From Nannocystis exedens (GTDB lineage Bacteria; Myxococcota_A; Polyangia; Nannocystales; Nannocystaceae), in contig NZ_NETK01000001.1 in the NCBI RefSeq assembly GCF_002343915.1, positions 2,108,001 to 2,172,000 of the forward strand: 64,000 nt of DNA. The letters run 5' to 3'. A model generated the notes under the pieces. That model saw only the letters and a program-made list of their open reading frames with translations. It was not told where the DNA came from and made no database searches. Below are positions 1 through 9,719 of this stretch, piece by piece (within the stretch, counting starts at the first letter, position 1; every line of letters begins with the position of its first letter). A program made the translations under genes and the position numbers.

Positions 1-83
1 CGGCGCGAATGCCGCGACATGACCCAAGAAACATCTAACTATTCACCGCGTCCCGAGCCGCCGGCGCGCACCGCCGCCGTGCA

Positions 84-848
84 TCATTGCAGCGACGCGT
101 AGTCGAAGCCCGACTCGGTGACCAGATACACCCCCGGCGTCGTCTCGAGGAGCGGCGTCTCGCAGGTCGCGTCGATCTGCATCGCCCCGCCGTACAGCGG
201 CCCGGGCGCCATGAAGGAGGCGTGGGCGCTGGTGTCGAGGCGGCCGGAGATCCACAGCGTCGCGCCGACCGTGGTCTTGACGACCACCAGCGGGCTCGAA
301 GCGGCCACCTCGGCCTTGTTCCACGCGTCGCTCCACTTCGGCGACGCCGAGCTCGCGCCGATCTGGACCGTACAGCTGGCGCGGCCGTCGAACAGGCCCG
401 AACCCGTCGCCTCGACCGACAGCGCCGCGCGGAAGGTCAGCGTCACCGGCGTGTTCTTCGGCAGGGTGTCCGAGACGACGGTGATGCGGTCCTGGAAGCG
501 ATTGGTCGTCGACGCCGAGACCCCGCTCGGAAAGCTGGTCGCGTCGACCCGCTGGGCATCGGCGTCGACGTGGCTGGTCAACGAGCCGAGGTCGGTCCAC
601 GCGTACGCGCCGGCGTCGGCGAAGAGGATCTGCGTGTAATAATAAGCCCAGGTCACGGCGGCCGGGTCGTGCTGGGCATCGGCGGAGGTCTGTCCCGCCA
701 GCGGCCCGACGTACGACGCGCCGGCGCCCGGCATCCCGCCCGTGACCGCGTGCGCCGTCACCGAATAGTTGGGGCTCTGCGCGTGCGCCGGAGCAGCCAC
801 AGCGAGCACCGAGAGACAAACAGCCGCGAAGCTCGATAGATGATTCAT
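84..848 (-). CDS. secreted beta-rich hypothetical protein
   Basis: I do not recognise a family. The protein is 254 residues and opens with a clear Sec signal peptide (MNHLSSFAAVCLSVLAVAAP, cleavage expected near AHA-Q at residues 22-25). The mature part is rich in Thr, Ser, Ala and Val with alternating hydrophobic residues, as in an exported beta-sandwich, and has only two Cys (in RASC and in DATC), which could form one disulfide. The start at 848 is preferred over an upstream in-frame ATG at 905 because the signal peptide begins exactly there. It diverges from the LamG gene at 1452 across a 0.6 kb gap. A secreted or surface location is inferred; no function is assigned. Confidence 0.75.
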   Translation of the reverse strand: MNHLSSFAAVCLSVLAVAAPAHAQSPNYSVTAHAVTGGMPGAGASYVGPLAGQTSADAQHDPAAVTWAYYYTQILFADAGAYAWTDLGSLTSHVDADAQRVDATSFPSGVSASTTNRFQDRITVVSDTLPKNTPVTLTFRAALSVEATGSGLFDGRASCTVQIGASSASPKWSDAWNKAEVAASSPLVVVKTTVGATLWISGRLDTSAHASFMAPGPLYGGAMQIDATCETPLLETTPGVYLVTESGFDYASLQ

Positions 849-1451
849 GCCCGGTGAGCGCCGCCCGCCGCCCTTCGGGATCAACGTCGTCGACGCCGCG
901 TACACGCACGCGGCTCTCTGTGATCCGGCTCGGCGCGCGCGGCCTACCCGGGAGTTCCCGGAGCGAGGGCCGGCGCCGCGGGGGGATGAGAGCCGCGGTC
1001 AGCCCGGCAGCGAGAGGGGACGCCCCTCTCGTCGACGTCGCAGATGACGAAAGCCACGTCGTCGCGCGGCTTCGATGGACCCGGCAGGCAGACGCACTGC
1101 TCGTCGAGCACGCGGATTCATCATCGCCGCATCGGTCGACGAGACGCGCCGTCGACCTCGCACGGCCGCTCCGTGTCGGCCCCCGCGCAGCACGCTCGCC
1201 CGCCGCGTCCCGTGCGAGCCGGAGCCTCGCGCTCACGCTCGCCCGCAGCGTCTCGTACGGAGCCGAAGCCGTCGGCCCCGCCGGCGCGCGCCGGCGCGCC
1301 GCTGTGCCCGCGCCATGGGCAGGCGATGGCCATCTGCGGCCAGCTCCTGTCGACCGGGTTTCCTACGCTCATCTCGTCGACCGGGCGGCGGCGACCGGGG
1401 GCGCTGATGCCCTCCGGCGCCTCGATGATGTCCGCCCGGACGGAGATTGTC
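849..1451. other. intergenic region between divergent genes
   Basis: No convincing gene is seen; the frames open here are Arg/Pro/Ser-rich low-complexity translations. The one clear structure is a perfect 9-bp stem at 1011-1031 (arms CGAGAGGGG and CCCCTCTCG, 3-nt loop). It lies upstream of both flanking starts, so it could be a leader hairpin for either gene. Confidence 0.4.
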
Positions 1452-4400
1452 ATGCCCAAGGTCCTCGCATTCACCCAAGCGGCCAAGCTCGTGTCCCCGT
1501 CGATCGACGGCGGGTTCCCGGAGGGCTTGCTGCTTCAGCTCTGGATCCGCCGCACCGGCGACGCTGCCTCGCAGACGATCGTCGAGCTCGCCGGGTCCAA
1601 GTCGCGGATCGTGCTCGCCACCGACGACCGCGGCGACCTGCGGTTCGCCGTGATCGGCGGCAAGCCGGCCGCCCTCACCATTCCGGGCGGCCTGCCGCTC
1701 GAGCGCTGGGTGCAGGTGCGCGCCGGCATCGGCCCCGAGGGCAAGGCGTGGCTCAACGTCCACGGCATGGCCTACACCGACGGCAGCCTGCCCGCGCCGG
1801 GCAGCGAGCCGCGCACCGTCACGGTCGGCGGCTTCGTCGGCGAGCTGGCCCAGCTCCAGGTGTGGAAGCACCCCAAGCCGACCTCGCTGACGTGGGACCC
1901 GCCGCCCCTCGACGCCCCGCGCCTGTGGGCCTACTACCCGCTCAAGCGGACCGTCGCCGAGGGCAAGCGCCACATCAGCGAGGACCTCGGCGCGAACAAG
2001 CGCCACCTCGCCGGCAGCAGCGCCCTCGCCACCGTCTCGCACCCGGCGCCGTTCGCCGACGGCCCGGCCGCCTACTTCGTCTTCGCCGAGGACAGCGCGC
2101 TCACCAGCCTGTCCCCTGTGACAGGTCCCAAAGGCAAGTTGACGATCGAGGCGTGGGTCCGGCTCGACACCGACGAGGCCCAGCCCGGCGCGGTCGTCCA
2201 GCTCGGCGCCGGCTCGCGCCGGCTCGTGCTCGCCGCCGGCGGCAAGGACGGCGAGATCGCGCTGGTGCTCGTCGTCGGCGACAAGCACGTCCGCCTGGGC
2301 AGCGCCAAGGGTCTGCTCAAGAAGGGCCAGTGGGCCCACATCGCCGCGACCGCGATGGTCGACGACGCGGGCCTCGTGGCCGAGAGCCAGATCTACTTCC
2401 AGGGCACTGCGCGGGCCAGGACGACCCCGGTCCTCGACGCCGTCCAGCGCACGGGTCTGCGCACCCTGCTGCGCAGCCCGGTCGTGCCGGAGTGCAGCCT
2501 CGGCGGCGCCGCGCCCGGTCTGGCCCGCTTCCGCGGCGGCCTGGCGGAGGTCCGGCTCTGGCGCGCCATCCGGCCGGATCGGCTGGCCCGGAGGTGGCTG
2601 ACGCGCGCCCGCGGCGACGAGGGCGAGCTGCTCGCCTGCTACCCCCTCGACGGCCTTTCCGAGGGCCTGTTCCACGACCACGGCCCGCGCCGCGGCTGGG
2701 GCCGGGCCGCCGCCGGCGTGACGCTCGCCGACACGCGCGGACCGCCGCTGCCGGCCACCACCGGCGCCACGCCGTACCGCCTCATCACCCGCGGCAAGCT
2801 CGTCCGCGAGATGGTCCCCGGCCCGAAGATCTCGAACAAGATGCTCGGGCTCGGCGGGGCCACCCAGTCGAGGCAGACCTACGTCTCCGTCCTCGTCTAC
2901 GACGCCACCGTCGAGGTCACCACCGCCGCCGGCGACGGCGCGAGCGACAGGTCGCTCGAGGTCCGCGTCGACCGCCCGCTGTCCGCCTTCGTCGGCCCGA
3001 CCGAGAAGCTCCAGACCACCGCGTGGAAGGCCGGCGAGACGTACGTGGTGCCGCTCAACGGCGCCGGCAAGGTGCGCCTGCGCTTCACCGCCGCCGACCT
3101 CTCGTGCCCGACGATCCGCGTCCGCGTCGCCGGGGCCCCCGGCGGCGCCTGGACCGCGATCCGCCCCGACGCCCCGGTGCAGCAGCGCCTGCGCACGATC
3201 AGCGGCACCGCGATGACGAACCCCGGCCGCGGCCGCCGCAACCCGCTGCCCGCGGGCACCACGAGCGACGACGCCGACGCCCTCGCCGGCGCCTTCCGCC
3301 AGCTCGCCACCCAGTTCCCGGCGACCGCCCCGGTCAAGGCGCAGACCAAGCCGCAGACCAAGCCGAACCTCAAGCCCACCGCGCGCTCGCTCTGGGGCGA
3401 CCTCGAGGACGCCTGGAACGACACCACCGAAGCCGCCGGGGACGTCGTGGAGGACGTCGTCGACGAAGGCGAGGACCTCGTCAACCAGGGCACCGACGCC
3501 GTCGAGGAGACCTGGAACGACACCACCGGGGCCCTCGAGGACGCCTGGAACGAGACCACGGAGGCGGTGGAGGACGGCGCGAACACGGCCGCGGACGCGC
3601 TGGAGGACGTCGTGAACGCGGCCGCGGACGCGCTCGACCCCGCCGCGCTCGGCAACGCGATCCTCGACACCGCCAGCGGGGCGATCGCCGGCGCCACGCG
3701 GACGGCGAAGTCGGCCGGCGCGCTGATCCGCCGCAGCGCGAGCGACCTCGACGCCCTGCGCAAGAAGGTCGAGGGCGCGACCCGACGCGCCGGCGCCCAG
3801 GCGATCACGGCGCTGGTCGACAGCGCCGAGACCCTCGCGATCGAGGTCTCGGACCTCGCGTCGACCGGTTTGCGGTACGTCGAGATCATCGGCACCACCA
3901 TCGTCGACGGCGCCGAGGCGGCCTGGCGCGTCGTCGTCGACGGGGTCGAGGAGGCGTTCGCCGCGATCAAGGCGCTCGTCGACCGGATCGCCGCCGAGCT
4001 GCGGGAGATCCTCGAGTTCCTCGCCTTCCTCTTCCTGTGGGACGACTTCCTCGCCGCCTCCGACGAGGTCCACGCCGTGCTCGACGGCGCGCTCCAGCAG
4101 CTCCGCAGCAAGACCCCGCAGCTCGGCGAGTACAAGGCCCAGCTCGCCGACGCGCTGCGCACCGGCGTCGAGCAGGCGATCGGCCAGCGCTCGGTCGGCG
4201 ACCTGTTCGGCCTCGACGTCGACGCCGCCCGCCTGGTGCTCGAGCCGCTCGAGTACGTGCTGGAGAAATTCCAGGACGCGCTCGAATCGGCCGACATCGT
4301 GTTCGACCTCGCCGACGACATGACCTCCGGCCTCGGCGCGCCCGATGCGGCCGTCCTCGCCGCCGCGAACGGCCTCGCCGGCGAGCTGCCGGATCTCACC

Positions 4401-5360
4401 GAAGTCAGCAGCGTGCTCGGCGAGCCGATCGCGCAGCTCTTGGCCGGCAACGGGACCCTCGCCGACGGCTCGTCCTCGATCCTCGACCTTTTGTTCGACA
4501 GCGTCGTCACCCAGGGTCAGGCGGCGATCGACCTCGCCGAGAAGCAGTTCCGCGCCCGCATCAAGGTCCCCGTGCTGACCGACGCGATCGAGTCGGTGAT
4601 CCTCGGCGGCCGCACCTTCACCGTCATGCGGATCGTCGCGCTGGTCGGCGCGATCGTCGGCGTGCTGACCGAGAAGACCGCGAGCGCGGCCCAGGGCAAG
4701 CGCGGCGGCTCGACGCTGGTCCGCGCGAAATCGGGGGTGCAGGCGAAGAGCGGGCAACCGCGAGCGAACGCCGACACGCGGCGGATCTTGTGGGCCTCGA
4801 TGGCGCTCGGCCTCGTCAACTCGCTCGTCCTCACGGCCAAGACGGGCCTCGAGCTGGCCGGCAAGTCGCTCAAGAAGGTCTCGGCGATCCTGGCGGCCAC
4901 CGGCGGCCTCTGCACCTCGCTGCGCGGCGTCCTCACCCTCGCGCGGATCCCCAGCCTGCCGCAGAACGTCCGGCCCTACACCGGCACCAACGCCGGCCTC
5001 GAGATCGTCACCGGCGCGTGGACCGTGCTGTCCGCGTACGTCACCTACAAGGTCGACGACCTGTGGCGCCCCTTCGACCTCGTGGCCTTCGGCCTGCTCG
5101 GGCTGGCCACCACCACGGTCTCCGCGGTCGCGCTCGGCACCGGCGACCTGCAGGGCGACAACCAGGTGGTCTCCTTCTCGCTGCGCTGCGGCTCGTGGGT
5201 CTCCAGCTCGCTGATGCGCCTGTCCGAGAAGTACGACGACAGCGATCGCTCGGGCCGGCTCAAGGTCGTCACCGTCGGCCTCGCGATCGTCTCGGGCGTG
5301 ACCGACGTCGCCGAGGCGATCTACGGCAACGTCGACGAGGTCCAGCAGCAGGTCGGCTGA
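1452..5360 (+). CDS. large LamG-domain protein with helical repeats and hydrophobic C-terminus
   Basis: A 1302-residue protein. The start MPKVLAFTQAAKL is chosen because a GGAG motif sits just upstream and the open frame before it is Arg/Ser/Pro-rich junk. Residues 1-135 and about 190-400 look like concanavalin/LamG jelly-roll domains (phrases LLLQLWIRR, LTIEAWVRL, WVQVRAGI, GGLAEVRLWRAIRP). Residues 640-760 are acidic, Ala-rich and helical, with three copies of a W-N-D/E-T-T motif near 654, 686 and 698. Helical stretches follow, and several hydrophobic segments near 1054, 1111, 1142, 1180 and 1209 could span a membrane. There is no N-terminal signal peptide. LamG domains usually bind glycans or proteins; no specific role can be given. 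The 3' end is tandemly duplicated downstream. Confidence 0.8.
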   Translation: MPKVLAFTQAAKLVSPSIDGGFPEGLLLQLWIRRTGDAASQTIVELAGSKSRIVLATDDRGDLRFAVIGGKPAALTIPGGLPLERWVQVRAGIGPEGKAWLNVHGMAYTDGSLPAPGSEPRTVTVGGFVGELAQLQVWKHPKPTSLTWDPPPLDAPRLWAYYPLKRTVAEGKRHISEDLGANKRHLAGSSALATVSHPAPFADGPAAYFVFAEDSALTSLSPVTGPKGKLTIEAWVRLDTDEAQPGAVVQLGAGSRRLVLAAGGKDGEIALVLVVGDKHVRLGSAKGLLKKGQWAHIAATAMVDDAGLVAESQIYFQGTARARTTPVLDAVQRTGLRTLLRSPVVPECSLGGAAPGLARFRGGLAEVRLWRAIRPDRLARRWLTRARGDEGELLACYPLDGLSEGLFHDHGPRRGWGRAAAGVTLADTRGPPLPATTGATPYRLITRGKLVREMVPGPKISNKMLGLGGATQSRQTYVSVLVYDATVEVTTAAGDGASDRSLEVRVDRPLSAFVGPTEKLQTTAWKAGETYVVPLNGAGKVRLRFTAADLSCPTIRVRVAGAPGGAWTAIRPDAPVQQRLRTISGTAMTNPGRGRRNPLPAGTTSDDADALAGAFRQLATQFPATAPVKAQTKPQTKPNLKPTARSLWGDLEDAWNDTTEAAGDVVEDVVDEGEDLVNQGTDAVEETWNDTTGALEDAWNETTEAVEDGANTAADALEDVVNAAADALDPAALGNAILDTASGAIAGATRTAKSAGALIRRSASDLDALRKKVEGATRRAGAQAITALVDSAETLAIEVSDLASTGLRYVEIIGTTIVDGAEAAWRVVVDGVEEAFAAIKALVDRIAAELREILEFLAFLFLWDDFLAASDEVHAVLDGALQQLRSKTPQLGEYKAQLADALRTGVEQAIGQRSVGDLFGLDVDAARLVLEPLEYVLEKFQDALESADIVFDLADDMTSGLGAPDAAVLAAANGLAGELPDLTEVSSVLGEPIAQLLAGNGTLADGSSSILDLLFDSVVTQGQAAIDLAEKQFRARIKVPVLTDAIESVILGGRTFTVMRIVALVGAIVGVLTEKTASAAQGKRGGSTLVRAKSGVQAKSGQPRANADTRRILWASMALGLVNSLVLTAKTGLELAGKSLKKVSAILAATGGLCTSLRGVLTLARIPSLPQNVRPYTGTNAGLEIVTGAWTVLSAYVTYKVDDLWRPFDLVAFGLLGLATTTVSAVALGTGDLQGDNQVVSFSLRCGSWVSSSLMRLSEKYDDSDRSGRLKVVTVGLAIVSGVTDVAEAIYGNVDEVQQQVG

Positions 5361-5590
5361 AGCGCCCGTGGCCGGCGGTCCGTCGCGGCTGCCAAGAGCC
5401 GCCTCGACCCGTCACCGACGTCGCCGACGTCAGCAGCAGGTCGGCTGAAGCCTCCGTCGTCGGCGGTCCGTCGCGGCTGCGACGGGTCCGCCTCGACCCG
5501 TCACCGACGTCGCCGAGGCCATCGACAACAATGTCGGCGAGCGCCACCAGCAGGGTCGGCTGAAGCGCCCGTCACCGGCGGCGCGCCCCG
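5301..5590 (+). repeat. tandem duplications of the 3' end of the LamG gene
   Basis: A unit of about 90-115 bp starting ACCGACGTCGCCGA occurs three times, at 5301, 5414 and 5503. Each copy contains the end of the coding sequence (CAGCAG, GGTCGGCTGA) and the following GGCGGTCCGTCGCGGCTG-type spacer. The matching TGA codons fall at 5358-5360, 5446-5448 and 5561-5563. Copy 2 lacks about 24 bp from its middle and copy 3 has small changes. The first copy is the live gene end; the others are non-coding duplicates. Confidence 0.85.
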
Positions 5591-6655
5591 TCACCGGCTC
5601 GGCTGGTTCTGCCCGCTCGTGCGCCGAGGGCGAGGCCGGGGCGACGCACTGTCGTCATTCGCAATGATGCCAGCGCGGCGCTGCGAAGCGCAGCGACCGT
5701 CGGGGCCTCGCGCCCCGCCTGCGCGGTGCGAGCCGCCTTCTTCACGCGCCGGGCCGGCGCCGCGCGACCTCGCCGGGCCCACGGCCGGGCGGACCGTGGT
5801 CCTCGCGGGCTGAAGCCGCGGCCCTTGCGTCCTGGCCTTCGTCCGCGGCCGCGACCTCCGGCGCCGGAGCGGCGCGAGCCGGCGGGGAGCTCGCCTGCCC
5901 GCTCTGGCGGGCCCTCGCCGGTGAGGCGTCGGTGCGGGCGCCCTCGCCTCGCCGACGCGACGGCGCCCGCGGGCCGGCACGATCGCCGGCGCTGCCCGGC
6001 GGCTCCCGGGACGCGGTTGTCCGCCGAAGCGCTCCGCTCGGGGTGCGCCGACGTCGACCGATGCCGCCGCGTCGGTCGCCGCGATCGGTCGCGTCCCGCG
6101 AACGCCGGCGCCGTCCGTGGCGGCTCGACGCCGAGGCGCGTCGAGGCGGGCGCCGTCCGCTGCTCGCGAGACCGATGTGGCAGCATCGGCGACGTGTGGG
6201 CACAATGATCGATGCATACCGTGAAATGGCGATCCTGGCGTCGATCGGGGTGTGAATGCGCGGCCCCCACCGTGCGGGTCGCCGCGGTCGCGCCGCAATG
6301 TGAATGATCATATGCAATTGCCGAAATCGCCGGGCGGGCGTGGCCGTCGCCGCGACCGGGGCTCGTGCTATGAGCAATCCGCAGCGCGGCGGGCGGCGCC
6401 GACAAATCGCCGAAATTGGGGCCGAAACGGCCGCCGACGCCGCCGACGCCGGCCTCTCGCCCTCGCCGACGAAACCGCGAATTGAGGCGAACAGGGCCGT
6501 CCTGGCGCCGATTTGCCCGAGCGGGCGCGAGACGGACGATGCGATTCACCACAGTTCTTCATTGCGAGCCTCGGGGGCCCGGCGAATATTCGGACGGTCG
6601 ACGCCGGAGAGAGCCGGCGCCGCTCCGAGAGACGAGAGAAGAAAGGAAACTCCCC
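5571..6655. other. long gene-poor intergenic region
   Basis: About 1.1 kb of GC-rich DNA. Open frames occur on both strands, but all are Arg/Pro/Ala-rich low-complexity translations without start signals or recognisable domains. A less GC-rich stretch near 6190-6330 could hold a promoter for the gene at 6656. No RNA gene was recognised. Confidence 0.4.
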
Positions 6656-7159
6656 ATGTTGCGCAAGATCCTGATGCTGTGCCCCGCCCTCGCGTTCGCC
6701 CTGCCGCTGGTCTCGGCCTCGCCGTCCATGGCCCGTCCCCTCGCTGTCCCGGCGCACCCGGCCGAGTGGTGTTGGGGCGACCAGTACGAGTGCGGCCTCG
6801 AGGAACAGGAGCTGCTGCTCGCCGTCTGCACGCAGACGCAGATCTTCGTCCAGACCGGGCAGGACGACCGCGCCTACGACTGTGACACGCTGTCCGGCCC
6901 GAGCTGCCTCGCCGGCTGCGACGCCGTCGCCGGCGACAACACCGAGACCTGCCGCAGCCAGTGCGACGGCGACGGTGCGATGTTCTGCGCGCCGGTCGAG
7001 AAGAGCCGCTGGGGCGGTTACGGCCCGTGGGAGGGCATCGGCCCGGGCTGGGACGATGACGACGACGACTTCGACCACGGCAATCACTTCGACGAGGAGG
7101 AGACCCTGTTCGTCGACACCCAGACCTGCCTCGATCTCGCCCTGGAAGAGGGGATCTGA
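6656..7159 (+). CDS. small secreted Cys-rich acidic protein
   Basis: A 167-residue protein that I do not recognise. GAAAGGAAA lies 6-14 bases before the ATG. The N-terminus is a Sec signal peptide (MLRKILMLCPALAFALPLVS, cleavage about residue 22-26). The mature protein has eight or more Cys in pairs (WCWGDQYEC, CDTLSGPSCLAGC, CRSQCDGDGAMFC), suggesting a disulfide-rich periplasmic or secreted fold. A run of six Asp, with His and Glu nearby (D6-FDHGNHFDEEE), may bind divalent metal. It stands alone and is followed by a strong hairpin terminator. Confidence 0.75.
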   Translation: MLRKILMLCPALAFALPLVSASPSMARPLAVPAHPAEWCWGDQYECGLEEQELLLAVCTQTQIFVQTGQDDRAYDCDTLSGPSCLAGCDAVAGDNTETCRSQCDGDGAMFCAPVEKSRWGGYGPWEGIGPGWDDDDDDFDHGNHFDEEETLFVDTQTCLDLALEEGI

Positions 7160-7185
7160 GCGCGCGCGGACCTGACGGGTCCACC

Positions 7186-7226
7186 AGCGCCGGTATCGCC
7201 GCGCTCGCCGCGGCGATGCCGGCGCT
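7186..7226 (+). terminator. 18-bp hairpin terminator
   Basis: Arms 7186-7203 and 7209-7226 pair along 18 positions (17 Watson-Crick, one T-G wobble) around a 5-nt loop, 27 nt after the stop of the small secreted protein. No T-run follows, which is common in very GC-rich genomes. Confidence 0.7.
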
Positions 7227-7380
7227 CGCCGTGCTGCGGGCGCGCGACGACCTCGGCCGAGCAACCGCGGCCGAGCCAGGCGACGGGAATGTGCAGACCG
7301 CCGGACCCGTGCGAATCGCGAGAGAGCAGCCCGCCGGCCCCGGGCCGGCCAAATCACGCCCACGCGAGCCCGCCGGCCTC

Positions 7381-7866
7381 GCGGGCGGGTGATTCGCCAG
7401 TGCGAGCCCGTCTGCCACGGGGATGGCCAATCACCAGTGCTCGCGCCGACCCCGGCGCGGGCGATCCGCCAGCGCTCGCGCGAGCCCCGGCGCGGGCCAT
7501 TCGCCACCGCTCGCGCGCGAGCCCCGGCGCGGGCCATTTGCCAGCGCTCGCGCGGGCCCCGGCGCAGGCGATTCGCCAGCGCTCGCGCCGACCCCGGCGC
7601 GGGCCATTCGCCAGTGCTCGCGCCGACCCCGGCGCAGGCGATTCGCCCGTGCACGCGCGGGCCACGGGACGGGCGATTCGCCAGTGCTCGCACCGACCCC
7701 AGCGCAGGCGATTCGCCCGTGCACGCGCGGGCCACGGGACGGGCGATTCACCAGTACGCGAGCCTCGGGGCGGGCCATTCGCCAGTGCTCGCGCGCCGAC
7801 CACGGAGCCATTCGCCAGTACAAGCGGCCCGCCACGGGGCGGGCCATTCGCCAGCGCACGCGCGTG
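7381..7866. repeat. degenerate minisatellite, period about 35 bp, about 14 copies
   Basis: A core resembling GATTCGCCAGTGCTCGC recurs at about 7391, 7430, 7464, 7498, 7534, 7570, 7605, 7640, 7675, 7710, 7745, 7778, 7809 and 7847. Spacing is 31-39 bp and exactly 35 bp over 7570-7745. Units alternate between GCGATTCG and GCCATTCG forms. At 7621-7755 a 70-bp double unit is repeated almost exactly, so recent duplication of two-unit blocks occurred. Repeats abut with no unique spacers, so this is not a CRISPR array. Frames are open on both strands only because of GC content. Confidence 0.85.
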
Positions 7867-7870
7867 CCGA

Positions 7871-8520
7871 CCTCGCTCCCATCGCTCGGCGACGCGCAGC
7901 ACGCCGCGGCCGCCCGGGCGGTCGAGGCGCACACCGCGTGGGCGATCGCCGAGCTGGCCGCGCGCCGGGGCGCCAGCGATCTCGCTGCCGCACGGACCAC
8001 CGTCGCCATCGTGACGATCACGGGGGCACTGTTCGACGTCCGCGACGCCACCCGTCGCCCGGGGCGCGGCTCGGCGCCGAGCTGTGGCGAGCCCACGTCG
8101 CGGGCAAACAGCAGCGTGCCGGTGCAGGACGGGCGGGATCGCCGAGGTGGGCACCGGCCGATCGGCGGGTCGTGATCGGCGGGCCGCTCGCCGTCGAGGC
8201 GATCGATCCGGCGCGCGGCAAGGCCGAGCTCTGGGCGCGGACCTCGCGACCGGCGCTGGACGCAGAACCTGGCGGCGACGCCCACCGGGCTTTCCGCGAC
8301 CGTGCCGCCGTCGTGCTCGTCCGCGCCGCGGGCACGGTCGCGTGCCTCGACGCCGCCACCGGCGAACTGACGGTCGCGCCCACGTCTTCACCGCGGCCAG
8401 CACCGGTTCGTCGCCGGCCGAGGGACGGCCGCCCGAGCTGTGTCCGTACGACCTCTGGGTCCGCCGGCGATCCAGCCGGGCGCGACGGCGGTCGACTCCG
8501 GGCGGCCGAGCTCGCTCCGC
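7871..8520 (+). pseudogene. decayed PQQ-like beta-propeller gene
   Basis: Protein-like segments appear one after another in three frames. First an Ala-rich segment ends in TVAIVTITGALFDVRDA. Then LGAELWRAHVAG, VVIGGPLAVEAIDPARG and VVLVRAAGTVACLDAATGEL occur in a second frame, and HVFTAASTGSSPA in a third. Motifs of the type LDAATGEL and IDPARG are typical of PQQ-binding-like beta-propeller blades, which is the basis for the call. At least two or three small indels break the frame, and no start or signal peptide survives because the minisatellite abuts the 5' side. Reading: an inactivated gene, perhaps truncated by repeat expansion. The family call is moderately secure, the exact limits are not. 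Confidence 0.55.
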
Positions 8521-8730
8521 CCGGCGACCTCGGCCATCGCCGCGGCCCGTCCACGGCGAAGCGCGATCGTCGGCCTCTTCCTGCGGGCCATCGCGCCCGT
8601 CCTTTCGCGCCTCGCGGATGACGCCCGACCCGCGCCGGGCGACGGATATCCTCCCTCGCGCCGGTCCGGCGCGCCTGCGCCGGCGAGCAGGTGCAGCCGC
8701 AGCGAACCGTGCCATGAATCGGGCGAACGC

Positions 8731-9645
8731 ATGCCGCAGCCGCCACGATTGACCCATCCGACCGCGCTCGATCCGAGCGACCCGCTCGCGCAGCTCAACG
8801 ACGTCTTCCTCGAGGCCTACGAAGCGCGCCAGGAGGCCGTGCTGGCCCGGCTGGGCCCGGCCGTGGCTCAGGTCGGCGACAGCTTGTACTTGCGGATCGG
8901 CGGCCGGCGGGAGGTCGGGCCGGCCCGGACGCGGCTCTACCACCAGCTCAAGACGATCTGCCACGTCCCTCTGGCGATCCAGACCATCATCGGCGACGAG
9001 GGCGGCAGCCTCGACGAGGCCGCGCGCGGGCGGCTGGAGGAGCTCCTGCGGCGCAGCGAACCGGCGGTCGAGGCGATCGCCCGGGCCGACTTCGACGCGA
9101 CCCAGCGCGCGCGCCAGCGGCGGCTGCTCGAAGCCTCGCGGGAGTTCATCGCCGAGGTGCTGGCGGCCAACGGGGTCACCGGGGACCGGCTCGTCGCGTT
9201 CCTGCGGGCGCAGATGGACGACATCCGCGCCAACATCGCCGACGCCGCGCGCGACCAGCTGCACACCACGCACGCCACGTTCTCGGCGTGGGTGGCGGAG
9301 ATGAGCCCCGAGCAGTGGTCGCAGCTGCGCGTGGTGGTCGGCTCGGGTCACATGGACCGCACCGGCAACCTCGCGGCGCAGTACTTCACCCGGGCGCTGG
9401 GCGATCGCTGGGAGGGCCGGTTCGAGCGCGAGGACCACGAGAACCCCGAGCGGCGGGTCATGACCTCCGAGGACGCGACCGACGAGCAGAGCGCGTTCGC
9501 CTTGCTGGCGACCCTCGTGTTCGACAACCGCACCTCCAACGCCTTCTTCGGCGACGAGAGCCGGATGGGCCGCGACGTCCTGGCCGACCCCGCCGAGCGC
9601 GAGCTCCTCGAGATGTTCGGAGGCCAGCCCCAGGCCCCGACCTGA
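8731..9645 (+). CDS. conserved-looking hypothetical protein
   Basis: A 304-residue protein without a recognised domain. The ATG at 8731 (MPQPPRLTHPTALDP) is preferred because upstream in-frame sequence is low complexity. The N-terminal part (LAQLNDVFLEAYEARQEAVL, then SLYLRIGGRREVG) precedes a long amphipathic helical region with many Arg, Glu and Ala. The C-terminal third contains SGHMDRTGNLAAQYFTRALG, which looks structured. No signal peptide or membrane segment is seen, so it is probably cytoplasmic. It converges on the fusion gene at 9720-11216. Confidence 0.7.
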   Translation: MPQPPRLTHPTALDPSDPLAQLNDVFLEAYEARQEAVLARLGPAVAQVGDSLYLRIGGRREVGPARTRLYHQLKTICHVPLAIQTIIGDEGGSLDEAARGRLEELLRRSEPAVEAIARADFDATQRARQRRLLEASREFIAEVLAANGVTGDRLVAFLRAQMDDIRANIADAARDQLHTTHATFSAWVAEMSPEQWSQLRVVVGSGHMDRTGNLAAQYFTRALGDRWEGRFEREDHENPERRVMTSEDATDEQSAFALLATLVFDNRTSNAFFGDESRMGRDVLADPAERELLEMFGGQPQAPT

Positions 9646-9719
9646 GCCGCCGCGCTGCCCGACGCCGCCGCGCGCGAGCGGGCGAGGTTCGGCGAGCGGC
9701 CCGAGGCCGCGCCCGCCCG

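Noticed and set aside
2108..2125. CCTGTC/GACAGG hairpin inside the LamG gene
   Set aside because: It lies well inside a coding sequence and can be explained by codon use; not counted as a member of the intergenic hairpin family.
5572..6552. 326-residue minus-strand frame
   Set aside because: Arg/Pro/Ala-rich sequence with no motif, overlapping several other open frames; GC artefact.
7381..7866. Possible CRISPR array
   Set aside because: Units abut with no unique spacers, vary in sequence and length, and no cas gene is near. It is a minisatellite.
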